Source: a virus
Reading direction: 5' to 3' (one strand)
Virus record (IMG/VR): IMGVR_UViG_3300038468_000190
Location: 62,001-126,000 of that record
DNA length: 64,000 bases
Part shown: positions 51,406-59,284 of the stretch, one piece after another
How the letters are laid out: every line of letters begins with the position of its first letter
Position numbering within the stretch: the stretch's first letter is position 1
Position numbers and translations under genes: made by a program
Notes under the pieces: generated by a model
What the model was told of the DNA's origin: nothing
What the model saw: the letters and a program-made list of their open reading frames with translations, nothing else
Database searches by the model: none

Positions 51406-52152
51406 ATGACCACGACATCGCTCCTCAAACCAGGGTTTCTCGTCAGTCTGAAGACGTCGCTACAGGGCGGCGTCTCCTACCATCGGGTCGACCTCGACGC
51501 CGACCGGCCCGAGGGCGACCCCGCGGCCATCGCGCGCTGGGAGACCACGCGCCGCATCGACGACCCCGACGAGCACAAGCGCGCGACCAAGGCGCGGAGC
51601 GCCGCGAGCTCGCTCATTCGAGCGGTCTGCACGCATACGGCGTTCGGGCTCTTGTGCCCGGAGTCCAAAGCGGCCGAGCTCGACGAGGCGATCCAGGGCG
51701 CGCAAGCGCTCATCGACGCTCACAACCAGGCGGCGCACTCGACCCACGTCCGGGTCTACGTGCTCCGCGGCCGCATCGCCTCGACCGACGAGGAGGCCGT
51801 CAGGGCCCTGTCGAGCGAGGTCCGAGAGGTGCTCGAGGAGATGCAGGCCGGCATCCGTCGGGTCGACGTCACGGCGATTCGAGAGGCGGCCACTCGAGCC
51901 CGAAAGCTCGGCGCGATTCTCGACGCCGACCAGGCCGCCAAGGTGAACCGCGCCGTCGAGGCGGCGAGAGACGCCGCCAAGCAGATCGTCAAGCGCATCG
52001 ACGTCGAGGGCGCGGAGGCCGTGCGCGCCGTGGCCGAGGGCATGAGCGGGCCGATCGAGCAGGCGCGGTTTTCGTTCCTCGAGATCGAGGAGAGCATCGC
52101 CACGCCCGTCCACGTGCCGGCCCAAGCGGCCCGTGATCTCGAGGTGCAGTGA
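51406..52152 (+). CDS. Helical protein (248 aa), AAA-linked
   Basis: AAGGGAAGAA ribosome site. After a strand region (FLVSLKTSLQGGVSYHRVDL) it is mostly helical. Resembles DUF3150-type proteins that accompany AAA ATPases in phages; likely a partner. Confidence 0.5.
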   Translation: MTTTSLLKPGFLVSLKTSLQGGVSYHRVDLDADRPEGDPAAIARWETTRRIDDPDEHKRATKARSAASSLIRAVCTHTAFGLLCPESKAAELDEAIQGAQALIDAHNQAAHSTHVRVYVLRGRIASTDEEAVRALSSEVREVLEEMQAGIRRVDVTAIREAATRARKLGAILDADQAAKVNRAVEAARDAAKQIVKRIDVEGAEAVRAVAEGMSGPIEQARFSFLEIEESIATPVHVPAQAARDLEVQ

Positions 52153-52155
52153 GCC

Positions 52156-52491
52156 ATGCCCTGCGACACGGTACGTCTCTCGCCCGGCCAGACCCTGGCC
52201 GAGCGGATGGCCCAAGTGAAGGCGGCCCTTCAGCGTCTCGAGCAGAAACTCCAGAGCGGCGCCGTGCGCCTCGGCATCGGCCCGAACGGCGCCGTGGTCT
52301 TCCAGGGCTGGGCGGACAGGGACGGCGTGACCGACGTCTGCGCGTACCGCTCGCTCGCCGCGGAAAACTCCTGGGCGCTTCGCCAGGCCGTCGCTCGCGC
52401 CGAGCAATTCAGCGGGCGCAAGGTCAACGTGAACGCCGTCGCCGCGGGCGTGCACTCGCACGACGGCGGCCGGTCATGGGACAAGCACTGA
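52156..52491 (+). CDS. DUF-type protein beginning MPCDT (111 aa)
   Basis: MPCDTVRLSPGQTLAERMAQ, then GAVRLGIGPNGAVVFQGW and DGVTDVCAYRSL. It recalls uncharacterised small proteins found beside Ycf46-like ATPases. Recognition is from memory of the pattern only. Confidence 0.5.
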   Translation: MPCDTVRLSPGQTLAERMAQVKAALQRLEQKLQSGAVRLGIGPNGAVVFQGWADRDGVTDVCAYRSLAAENSWALRQAVARAEQFSGRKVNVNAVAAGVHSHDGGRSWDKH

Positions 52492-52814
52492 TGGCAAACG
52501 ATATCGAGTACGCCTACGACGGGGAATTCTGTCTGGAGATCCAGAAACGCCACAACTGGCCCTGGTACATCGGCGTCGGTCCGTGGCGCAAAGAGCTGGA
52601 GGGGCGCGTGGCCATCCGGATACCGACCGGTGGCATCGCGTCCGGCACCATGCTCGTGCCGCGCCCTGAGTACGACAGCTTGCCCGACGCGATCAAAGCG
52701 AAGCTCGGGCCTCCCAAGGAAGCGCTCGAGGATACGCGCGAGCAGGCCGACGCGGCCGAAGCACTGGGCCGGGCACTGGTCGCGCTCAGCCGACGAAGAA
52801 CACGGAGACGCTGA
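52491..52814 (+). CDS. Hypothetical protein (107 aa)
   Basis: ATG 52491 in TGATG; an earlier in-frame ATG at 52476 is possible. RHNWPWYIGVGPWRKELEG then a helical end. No family. Confidence 0.45.
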   Translation: MANDIEYAYDGEFCLEIQKRHNWPWYIGVGPWRKELEGRVAIRIPTGGIASGTMLVPRPEYDSLPDAIKAKLGPPKEALEDTREQADAAEALGRALVALSRRRTRRR

Positions 52815-52818
52815 GAGC

Positions 52819-53193
52819 ATGAAAGCAGAGATCATCGACCTCGGAGGCGGCGAACGCGTCGTCATCGGCAAGATCAAGCCGCTCGGCGCGCGGGAGTTTT
52901 GCCGCGAGCTCCACCGCGGCGAGAGCGGGAAGTTCGCAAACATGCACGTCCTACTCACTCGGGATGAGCTCGCCGAGCTCGGCGAGGCGGTTCGGGCTCT
53001 TCTCGAGGCGGCCAGCCCTGTTCCCTACGGCCCGAGGATCCCGGTCGACGAAGCCGAGCTCCGGCGCCGGTGCCAAGAGTGCGGAGCCCCCGCGACCTTC
53101 ATGCGGACCGATACAATCGTCGGCGGGGGGCACCGCAGGACCGTCTACTGGTGCGATGAACATGACGACGGCAGAGCCGAGATGGAGCCGTGA
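52819..53193 (+). CDS. Cys/His-containing hypothetical protein (124 aa)
   Basis: RRRCQECGAPATFMRTD then TVYWCDEHDDG: a Cys3-His zinc site in the last third. Helical start. No family. Confidence 0.45.
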   Translation: MKAEIIDLGGGERVVIGKIKPLGAREFCRELHRGESGKFANMHVLLTRDELAELGEAVRALLEAASPVPYGPRIPVDEAELRRRCQECGAPATFMRTDTIVGGGHRRTVYWCDEHDDGRAEMEP

Positions 53194-53414
53194 TGACAAA
53201 CGAGGAACGTATTGAACGCGCCGAGCGGTACGTCGTGAAGCTCCTGACGTCCCAGTACCGGGACCGCATCTCGAACCTCGAGAGCAAGAACATCGGCCGG
53301 CAGTCCAAGGTGCAGAAACGATGGATCGCCGAAGCGAAGGCGGCGCTACAAGCCGCAGAAGACGACGCCCGGATCATCTTCCGGGAAGTGATCGAGGGCA
53401 GACTGGAGCCGTGA
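53193..53414 (+). CDS. Small helical protein (73 aa)
   Basis: TGATG start. ERAERYVVKLLTSQYRDRIS and AEAKAALQAAEDDARIIFRE: two long helices. No family. Confidence 0.45.
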   Translation: MTNEERIERAERYVVKLLTSQYRDRISNLESKNIGRQSKVQKRWIAEAKAALQAAEDDARIIFREVIEGRLEP

Positions 53415-53659
53415 TGCAAGCGAACAAGGACCACCTCCTCCACATCGGAGAACTACTCGGCATCGTCTTCGGCGGCAGGCCCAATACGGTGCAAGTGCTG
53501 TCGGCAATCGCTGCCAAGATCCGAGACATCCACGTGGCGATCATCCGGCTCTACCCGGACGACACCATGCTCGGCGGGCACCCGGCCGACTGCAAGCGGC
53601 GCATCGATAGGCTGCTCGCCGCGGGCGCGACCAAGGCCGCTCGAAAAGGCCTCCTGTGA
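53414..53659 (+). CDS. Small hypothetical protein (81 aa)
   Basis: TGATG start. KIRDIHVAIIRLYPDDTM then CKRRIDRLLAAGATKAARKG. No family. Confidence 0.45.
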   Translation: MQANKDHLLHIGELLGIVFGGRPNTVQVLSAIAAKIRDIHVAIIRLYPDDTMLGGHPADCKRRIDRLLAAGATKAARKGLL

Positions 53660-53697
53660 CCACCGCGCCGCGGAAGAACGGCTTCTTTGGTGGCCAC
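53656..53697. other. Stem-loop over the gap 53660-53715
   Basis: GTGACCACC and GGTGGCCAC pair over nine positions with one wobble, enclosing a second GAAG/CTTC stem. It overlaps the stop codon of the upstream gene; possible attenuator or processing site. No U-tract. Confidence 0.3.
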
Positions 53698-53715
53698 CTA
53701 CTCTGGACGTGAACC

Positions 53716-54168
53716 ATGGCAAAACGCAAAGCAGTGCTCCGCGTCACGGTGGAGTTCGACGATCGGGCAACGAGCGAGGTGCTCTTGTGCGGAGCACTCG
53801 ACGACTTCCTGCGAACCGCACCTGGCAAGCTCGCCGAGCCCGGCACGCCGATCTACGCAGTCTTCGGGCCGTTCGAGGTAGCCGTACCCGACTGGGCGCC
53901 GAATCCGACGGTGGCCAAGCCCGAGAGCTTATGTGCCGTGCGGGACTGCGGACGCGCCGGCGTGAACGCGACGTGCCCCTACGACGGCTCGAGTCACGGC
54001 CACGGCCGCGTCCACTACGAGTGTCACAAGCGCTGGGTCCCGTGGACCGAGCTCGAGTTCGAGGACCTCGCCGTCGGCGGCTGGCGGCTCATCTGCCGGG
54101 AGCACCTCGACCAAATGAACTCCGAGATCCAACAAGAGCAGGCCCAGAGGGCCGAGAGCACCACGTAA
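53716..54168 (+). CDS. Hypothetical protein with Cys/His site (150 aa)
   Basis: Beta-rich start (AVLRVTVEFDDRATSEVLLC), then CAVRDCGRAG, CPYDG, HYECHKRW and CREHLDQM forming a likely zinc site. No family. Confidence 0.45.
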   Translation: MAKRKAVLRVTVEFDDRATSEVLLCGALDDFLRTAPGKLAEPGTPIYAVFGPFEVAVPDWAPNPTVAKPESLCAVRDCGRAGVNATCPYDGSSHGHGRVHYECHKRWVPWTELEFEDLAVGGWRLICREHLDQMNSEIQQEQAQRAESTT

Positions 54169-54612
54169 ATGTCCGACAACCGCTCAGCCTCGGAGCTCAT
54201 CAAAGAGCTCCGAGACCAGATTGCCGCGCTCCCTTCCGACAAGGAAGGTTTCGGGCGCGACGTCGCGCTCAGCCTCATGGATCTCATCCTCGAACGCGTC
54301 GGCGCCTGGCCTCCGTTCCCTGCGTCCGGCGAACGCCCCGGCATCGAGTTCAGTCTCGGGCTTTACCGGCACTACAAAGGGGGTTTCTATACGGCGCTCG
54401 GGCTCGTCTTCCATCACGAGAGCCGGCAGCCGATGGTCCGGTACATCTGCCACGAGACCGGCACCGAGAGCGTGCGCTCGCTTTACGGTCACCCCGGCGA
54501 TCCCGACGGCTGGAAGGACCGCGTCGAGTGGGAGGACGGCGGAATGCTGCCGCGCTTTTGCTATGCGGGTCCGCCGGGACACGCTGAGATCGTCCGCGTC
54601 CTCCTCCCCTGA
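54169..54612 (+). CDS. DUF1653-like protein (147 aa)
   Basis: ATG directly after the previous TAA. GLYRHYKGGFYTALGLVFHH then MVRYICHETG, VRSLYGHP and MLPRFCYAG follow the small beta-barrel DUF1653 pattern (GxYxHYKG ... Y ... RF). Function of that family is unknown. Helical N-terminal extension. Confidence 0.65.
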   Translation: MSDNRSASELIKELRDQIAALPSDKEGFGRDVALSLMDLILERVGAWPPFPASGERPGIEFSLGLYRHYKGGFYTALGLVFHHESRQPMVRYICHETGTESVRSLYGHPGDPDGWKDRVEWEDGGMLPRFCYAGPPGHAEIVRVLLP

Positions 54613-54729
54613 AACCCTTTGGGGGCTCCCGGCCTGGGTTAGCCGGCGGTGCGGTTCCTTCCCTCTTCCTCACCGTCCGCCCCGGCCGGGGGCTTCCCAT
54701 CTAGCCCGCACGAAAGGACACTTCTACCC

Positions 54730-54951
54730 ATGCACCGCCTGACCCCCGTGAACGCCGTTCTCGCGGGCGCGCTCGCGCGCGTGATGCCGCGTGGCGAGGG
54801 CAAGGTCGACTGGCTCGACGTCGCCGATGAGTTCGTCCTGGCGACGGCGCACACGCTCACCATCCTCGACAAGAAAGACTACGACCGCTGGGACGGCGAG
54901 CTTCGCCGGGCCAAGGAGTACCTCCGAGCCCTGGGAGTCCAGATGCCATGA
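54730..54951 (+). CDS. Small hypothetical protein (73 aa)
   Basis: Follows a 117-base gap rich in GC palindromes (CCCCGGCCGGGG). Helical, with VDWLDVADEFVLATAHTLTI. ATGA coupling downstream. No family. Confidence 0.45.
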   Translation: MHRLTPVNAVLAGALARVMPRGEGKVDWLDVADEFVLATAHTLTILDKKDYDRWDGELRRAKEYLRALGVQMP

Positions 54952-55478
54952 CGACCAACATCCGCGAGGATCACGCCGTTTCGTTCGTGGAGCTCGTAGA
55001 GAAGCTCGTCGAGCTCGCCGTCCGGGACTCGATCGGCCCCGGCCAGTGCATCGCTGCGCTCAAGGTCGCGGCGGCGTCGCTCTCTCTCGAGCTCCCGACC
55101 GAGGTCGTCCGGGCAGGCCGGGCCTTCGGCAAGGACTTCGCGACCGAAACCCCGGAGGGGGCACTTCGCGGCATGGCGCGCCGCGCGCTCGACGAGAGCG
55201 AGAAGGCGATCCCGGAGACCCTGCCCGACCAAGCGCTCAAGGACCTCGTACGGCGCGCCACGAACGCCATCACCGCCATCGACCAGAAAGACGGCCTCGG
55301 GACGCTCATCGTGCTTCACATGGCGTCGCACATTTCGATGGCCATCATGAAATCGCAGAGCACGGAGGACGAGCTCGCGATGAAGCTCACGAAGTTTCTG
55401 ACGGCGCGCCGGATGATTGCCCGGATCGAAATGGACGTGCAACAAATCGGGCATATGACCCGAGGAGGAGACGCATGA
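54948..55478 (+). CDS. Helical hypothetical protein (176 aa)
   Basis: Almost all helix: FVELVEKLVELAVRDSIG and LVRRATNAITAIDQKDGL. No motif. Confidence 0.45.
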   Translation: MTTNIREDHAVSFVELVEKLVELAVRDSIGPGQCIAALKVAAASLSLELPTEVVRAGRAFGKDFATETPEGALRGMARRALDESEKAIPETLPDQALKDLVRRATNAITAIDQKDGLGTLIVLHMASHISMAIMKSQSTEDELAMKLTKFLTARRMIARIEMDVQQIGHMTRGGDA

Positions 55479-55852
55479 CCGTCGCCGCCAAGGACGCCGT
55501 GGCCGGCAAGATCTACCGTCTGACGCGCGAGAGCGGCACGACGTACTACAAGATCTGCGACGCGGCCTCGGTCAGGCGCCTCGAGAAGCGCCTGTCGACG
55601 CAAAGCATCCAGAGCATGAAGCCGGCGGACAGGTTCGCGTGGGCGGCCATCGGCCGCTGCCGGAGCCGCGGGCACGTCCTGTCCGTGCGCATCCTCCGCT
55701 ACCGTGACGACGGCGGCAGGCCCCACGAGGCCAAGGCGTACGTCGACTTTCCTCCGGACTACGTGCTCCGCGAGGTCGAGCGTCCGCCGGGCTACAGCGC
55801 CGGACGGCGGCGCGGACTGGACAACGGCGGGGCGGAGGCGGAAGATTCATGA
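55475..55852 (+). CDS. Hypothetical protein (125 aa)
   Basis: AGGAGG ribosome site within the previous gene; ATGA start. GKIYRLTRESGTTYYKICDA then a basic Arg-rich second half, possibly RNA binding. No family. Confidence 0.45.
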   Translation: MTVAAKDAVAGKIYRLTRESGTTYYKICDAASVRRLEKRLSTQSIQSMKPADRFAWAAIGRCRSRGHVLSVRILRYRDDGGRPHEAKAYVDFPPDYVLREVERPPGYSAGRRRGLDNGGAEAEDS

Positions 55853-56076
55853 CGACCATGGATGATCCGACACATCCGGACGAAGGCGGAGATGTCGTCA
55901 CGGACGACACGACGGTCGGTGAGCTACAGAAATGGCTAGCCGATCACCATGTGACGCTCCGCTTTCGGCTCGTGCCGATATTCCCGCTCGCTCCCGTCGC
56001 CTCGCTCACGAAGAAAATCAACGAGGCTATTAGCCTCCGACGCCACTATCTGACATTCAAACGGAACCGCACATGA
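55849..56076 (+). CDS. Small hypothetical protein (75 aa)
   Basis: Acidic start, then TVGELQKWLADHHVTLRFRL and a basic end. ATGA coupling. No family. Confidence 0.45.
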   Translation: MTTMDDPTHPDEGGDVVTDDTTVGELQKWLADHHVTLRFRLVPIFPLAPVASLTKKINEAISLRRHYLTFKRNRT

Positions 56077-56119
56077 CCGGCCCGGTCGAGCTCGTAAGTT
56101 TCCGACGGCCACGGCTGCC

Positions 56120-56311
56120 ATGTCGGCGTACGACGCCGACCTCATCGCTCGCGGCTGGCTCATCGACGAAACGGCAGCGCGTCCGGACAGGGAGACCAGC
56201 CGGGTCCGGCGGTGCCTTCACGGCGTGCCGCAGGACACTTGGTGTGCCGACTGCGGCCGAGACGAATTCCTCGAATCACCGTCCGAGCCCGGACAGGAGC
56301 CCCTAGCATGA
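56120..56311 (+). CDS. Small Cys-containing protein (63 aa)
   Basis: ARGWLIDETAARPDR then CLHGVPQDTWCADCGRDE, a likely zinc knuckle. ATGA coupling to the next gene. A competing frame from 56073 reads less like protein. Confidence 0.45.
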   Translation: MSAYDADLIARGWLIDETAARPDRETSRVRRCLHGVPQDTWCADCGRDEFLESPSEPGQEPLA

Positions 56312-56838
56312 CCCGCTCCACGTACATCACCGTGCCCGCCGACACGCGCCGCTTCTCCTGGCGAAGCCCGAACGGCAAGACCGGCTCCTTCCGCCCGAAC
56401 GGCCCGATGACGCTCGAAGGGCGGCGCGCAGACTTCGCGGAAAACCCCACCGGCTGGTCGAGCCGTGCGCCGATCTACGCCGCGCGCATCTTCGTCGGGT
56501 TCAACGTGGGGCCGAGGCCGCGCTGGACGATGAGCGACGTCGTCCAGATCGTGAAACGCGTGCGTAAGCGCCAGGTCGGCTCCCCGGACGCGACGTTCCT
56601 CTATCAGCGCGGGCTCTACACGAGCAAGGAGGACCGGTCGGTCGTCGACGAGAAGGGCGCGCAGATCATCATCCTGAACCTCTCGGGCGCGACCGTGAAG
56701 GAGTTCCGAGCGCAGATGATCGAGCTCGGTGAAGAGATTGCGGAGAAGCTCCGTCAGGAAGAGGTGATCGTCGAGATCCAGAAAGGCGGCGTCTCCAAAG
56801 AGACGATCGGGATCACGCCCGTCAGGAGAGCAGGATGA
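56308..56838 (+). CDS. Hypothetical protein (176 aa)
   Basis: STYITVPADTRRFSWRSPNG then RIFVGFNVGPRPRWTMSDVV and a C-terminal helix-strand region (EFRAQMIELGEEIAEKLRQE). The middle recalls small phage proteins that bind nucleic acid, but no family is certain. Confidence 0.45.
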   Translation: MTRSTYITVPADTRRFSWRSPNGKTGSFRPNGPMTLEGRRADFAENPTGWSSRAPIYAARIFVGFNVGPRPRWTMSDVVQIVKRVRKRQVGSPDATFLYQRGLYTSKEDRSVVDEKGAQIIILNLSGATVKEFRAQMIELGEEIAEKLRQEEVIVEIQKGGVSKETIGITPVRRAG

Positions 56839-57047
56839 GCGCCGAGGAACTCCTCAGGGACGTGCTCGCGTCGGTCGAGCTCGCCGAGGTAGACCCCCGC
56901 CGCGTCGTGGTGCGCTCGTTCCAGCTCGGGCTTCTCGCCGCAGTCGAAGAGTGCGAACGCCTCGCCGCGTCGTCTCCGGCTCTGAAGGATGACGTGCTGA
57001 AGCTCGCCGTGCGACTCCGGCATCGGGCGAAGGAAGCGCGTCTTTGA
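56835..57047 (+). CDS. Small helical protein (70 aa)
   Basis: ATGA start. VVVRSFQLGLLAAVEECERL and LAVRLRHRAKEARL. No family. Confidence 0.45.
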   Translation: MSAEELLRDVLASVELAEVDPRRVVVRSFQLGLLAAVEECERLAASSPALKDDVLKLAVRLRHRAKEARL

Positions 57048-57268
57048 TCCCCAAGACAAAGCTCTTATTCAACGGCGATGATGGCAGGAAACCGCAAACC
57101 GAGGCGCGCCGTTACGTGTACCGGATCCTCCGCACGATGCTCGACCATGAACTCCAGGACCGCGACGGATGGATGTTCGGTGGTGTCGAGCGGGAGCCCG
57201 ATGTTCGCCGACTGACGAAAGCAGTCGAGGCGGTCAAGAAAGAGCTGCTTCGCAAGGTGGCTAGGTGA
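57044..57268 (+). CDS. Small hypothetical protein (74 aa)
   Basis: TTG start sharing TTGA. ARRYVYRILRTMLDHELQD and a Lys-rich helix at the end. No family. Confidence 0.4.
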   Translation: MIPKTKLLFNGDDGRKPQTEARRYVYRILRTMLDHELQDRDGWMFGGVEREPDVRRLTKAVEAVKKELLRKVAR

Positions 57269-57291
57269 GCGAAGAAAGCGAGCGTGCGCCG

Positions 57292-57351
57292 TGAAGCAGT
57301 CGGAGCTACGTGGCCCGGACTACCGGATCAAGAAAGAGAGGGTTCATTGAC
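57292..57351 (+). CDS. Micro-ORF (19 aa)
   Basis: GTGAAGCAGTCGG start, like the starts at 57661 and 58047, and a TTGA overlap with the next gene. Basic peptide. Possibly a coupling leader. Confidence 0.3.
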
Positions 57352-57664
57352 CCAGCCAATCGGCACGCAACGGTTTTGGATCTCCTGGTGGGGAGGTGAC
57401 GGAGAAGACTGCCGCCCATGCTATGTCGACCTCGCTCCGGAGTTTCCGTGGTGGTGCTCCGGGGAGCGCGAAGGAGACCCGCCATTCTCGCTCTGCGCCG
57501 TGGTTGACGCGCTTAATGAAGAGTGCGCGCTGACCATGGTGCGCAAGTTCTGGCTCGAAGCAGACCTGATATTCTGCAAACCGAAACCGGATGGGTGGAT
57601 GCCAGAACCGACGCGCTTTCCGCCGAAGGTGAGCGTGCTGGAGAAACCTGCGGTGCGACCGTGA
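57347..57664 (+). CDS. Hypothetical Trp-rich protein (105 aa)
   Basis: TTG start. RFWISWWGGDGEDCRPCYVD and APEFPWWCSGE: an aromatic, Cys-containing beta protein resembling small phage proteins of unknown role. GTGA coupling downstream. Confidence 0.45.
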   Translation: MTQPIGTQRFWISWWGGDGEDCRPCYVDLAPEFPWWCSGEREGDPPFSLCAVVDALNEECALTMVRKFWLEADLIFCKPKPDGWMPEPTRFPPKVSVLEKPAVRP

Positions 57665-58050
57665 AGCAATCAGGAAAAGGCAGATCAGGCGCCGCCATGA
57701 GATTTCTTGCGTTTCTTCCTGCGCTCGGCATCGCTGCGTTCTTTATCGGAGTCTTCTACGGACGCTCGGTAGAACGCGAGCGCGAGGCGCCTCTGCTCAA
57801 GGCCTTGACGGACCGCATGCGCGTCTCCGAAGACAAGCTCGCGGCGTGCTCGTCGAAGCTCCTCACGGAAACCCGCGGCGCCGACGCGATGCTCGAGTGG
57901 TACGAGCAGTGCCTCGACGGCCGCACGTGCACCACGGCCGGCCCGGGCCTCGAGCTCTGGCGGCACTTCAAGCCGCCGACGCTTCCGCACCACTCGCTCG
58001 AGCCATCGACCGATCTGCCCGTTGCCAAGAATCCTCCGGTGCAACCGTGA
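57661..58050 (+). CDS. Membrane-anchored protein (129 aa)
   Basis: GTG start. One transmembrane helix (FLAFLPALGIAAFFIGVFYG), a coiled segment, then a Cys pair (CLDGRTC) and Pro-rich end; probably periplasmic. Candidate spanin-like or envelope protein. Confidence 0.5.
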   Translation: MKQSGKGRSGAAMRFLAFLPALGIAAFFIGVFYGRSVEREREAPLLKALTDRMRVSEDKLAACSSKLLTETRGADAMLEWYEQCLDGRTCTTAGPGLELWRHFKPPTLPHHSLEPSTDLPVAKNPPVQP

Positions 58051-58247
58051 AGCACGGAGGCCACGTAGTCCCGTCGCTTGTGGATCTGGAGGAAAATCCG
58101 GACGCAATCGCCGAAGCCGTGTTCGAGATGGTGCTCGCGGCTCTGCCGCCGGAAGTGCTCGCGGCTATAGGCCCGGAAGTGCTGGACCGCTTGCGCCAGA
58201 ATCATCTCGCTCGAGTTAGGGACGCCCGACCCAGGGCGCGCAAATGA
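58047..58247 (+). CDS. Small hypothetical protein (66 aa)
   Basis: GTGAAGCA start overlapping the previous stop. Helical, with AVFEMVLAALPPEVLAAIGP. No family. Confidence 0.45.
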   Translation: MKHGGHVVPSLVDLEENPDAIAEAVFEMVLAALPPEVLAAIGPEVLDRLRQNHLARVRDARPRARK

Positions 58248-58258
58248 AAGGTGCCCTC

Positions 58259-58483
58259 ATGAAAGCCAAGCGAGTCGCACGTAAGCCGTTGACACGTGCG
58301 GAAGCCGAACAGTGGGCCGTCGACTGTGAGAGACGCGCAGCGGAATACTACAAATGGTCATGCCATAACAGCGACTTCACCCCGGACCTAGACCCGCTCG
58401 CTGCACGAGACCGCCGCCATTCGGAGGAGCTACGCGCCGAGGCAGCGCGGTGGCGCAGAATCGGCGAGGCCCTCGGTCGTTAA
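58259..58483 (+). CDS. Small helical protein (74 aa)
   Basis: ATG 58259 preferred over 58244: it follows AAAGGTG, and the region AAAGGNNCCCTNATGAAAGCC is repeated before the gene at 58501. Helical with EAEQWAVDCERRAAEYYKWS. No family. Confidence 0.45.
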   Translation: MKAKRVARKPLTRAEAEQWAVDCERRAAEYYKWSCHNSDFTPDLDPLAARDRRHSEELRAEAARWRRIGEALGR

Positions 58484-58500
58484 AGAGAGAAAGGACCCTT

Positions 58501-58695
58501 ATGAAAGCCAAGCAGTTCGTACGTGACCACGTGCTCCCAGCCGGGGGCGAGCTCCTGAAGAAGGACGGTGACCACCACGTCTACCGCTTCCCGAACGGCC
58601 GCGTGATGGTCGTGCCGATGGGCGGTAAGCACAGCGAGGCCAGGCCCTACCTTGTCCGGCGTCTTGAAAAGCTCCTCACCGGCGCGGGCACATGA
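58501..58695 (+). CDS. HicA-like small protein (64 aa)
   Basis: GAAAGGA ribosome site. KKDGDHHVYRFPNGRVMVVP then a closing helix follows the dsRBD-like HicA/YcfA fold with a His in the catalytic area. HicA toxins cut mRNA. No HicB antitoxin is next to it, so a nucleic-acid-binding role without toxicity is equally possible. Confidence 0.5.
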   Translation: MKAKQFVRDHVLPAGGELLKKDGDHHVYRFPNGRVMVVPMGGKHSEARPYLVRRLEKLLTGAGT

Positions 58696-58778
58696 CGCTC
58701 GTCGTCGCCGGGGTGGTCATCTTCTCGCTCGGCTTCGTCTTCGGCTTTGTCATCGCAGAAGCGCTCCCCCGCGACTGA
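58692..58778 (+). CDS. Single-pass membrane micro-protein (28 aa)
   Basis: ATGA coupling to the HicA-like gene. One hydrophobic helix (VVAGVVIFSLGFVFGFVIA) and a charged end. Candidate holin-like or type I toxin-like peptide. Confidence 0.45.
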   Translation: MTLVVAGVVIFSLGFVFGFVIAEALPRD

Positions 58779-58785
58779 GCGGCAT

Positions 58786-59220
58786 TCACCGAAGACTCCG
58801 TAGCATCCCACGGAACGCGTCGTTCGAGAGAGCCCTGACCCCGAAAAGATCTGTCCTCCGGTCTCTCACGATGCGACCCGCCCTTGCGCCGCTCATGCCG
58901 GTCAGCATGTGGATCGCGAGCGCCGCGACGAGCGCCGAGCGGTTTCGTCCCATGTTGCAGCTGATGAGCACGCGGCGGCCTACCGAGACGTCGTGAGCGA
59001 CGGCGCTCGCCGCTCGCCAAGCTTCTCGCCAATCCTCGTCACTCGGCCGCCCCGTGTCATTGAACGGGAACCGCCGTACGATGACACCAGGGAAGCCGTA
59101 GGCTGGCGGCTGGTACTCGAGACTCGTGAGCACGATGACGTCGAAGCGCCCGCCGTAGTATCCGGGCTCGGGGGCACTGCCGACCCAGATCCCACGGTAG
59201 ACTTCTGTTGCGTCGAGCAC
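58786..59220 (-). CDS. Dual-specificity protein phosphatase-like
   Basis: 144 aa. RVLISCNMGRNRSALVAALA holds the CX5R loop (C88 to R94) followed by Ser; FPFNDTGRPSDEDW upstream could supply the general acid Asp. YRGIWVGSAPEPGYYG is the family's opening. It removes phosphates from Tyr or Ser/Thr and could oppose the two kinases in this window. Confidence 0.8.
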   Translation of the reverse strand: MLDATEVYRGIWVGSAPEPGYYGGRFDVIVLTSLEYQPPAYGFPGVIVRRFPFNDTGRPSDEDWREAWRAASAVAHDVSVGRRVLISCNMGRNRSALVAALAIHMLTGMSGARAGRIVRDRRTDLFGVRALSNDAFRGMLRSLR

Positions 59221-59270
59221 GACAGTCGACTTTAACCCAAAAGGGTCCTAGGAATCGAGCCTCCGCGATA

Positions 59271-59282
59271 TTATCGTAACGT
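59271..59282. promoter_or_regulatory. Half-site shared with the divergent control region
   Basis: TTATCGTAACGT sits two bases before the recombinase ATG and is identical to one arm of the palindrome at 47099-47130 (minus strand). It probably binds the same regulator. An ACCC-AAAA-GGGT hairpin lies just upstream. Confidence 0.5.
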
Positions 59283-59284
59283 AG

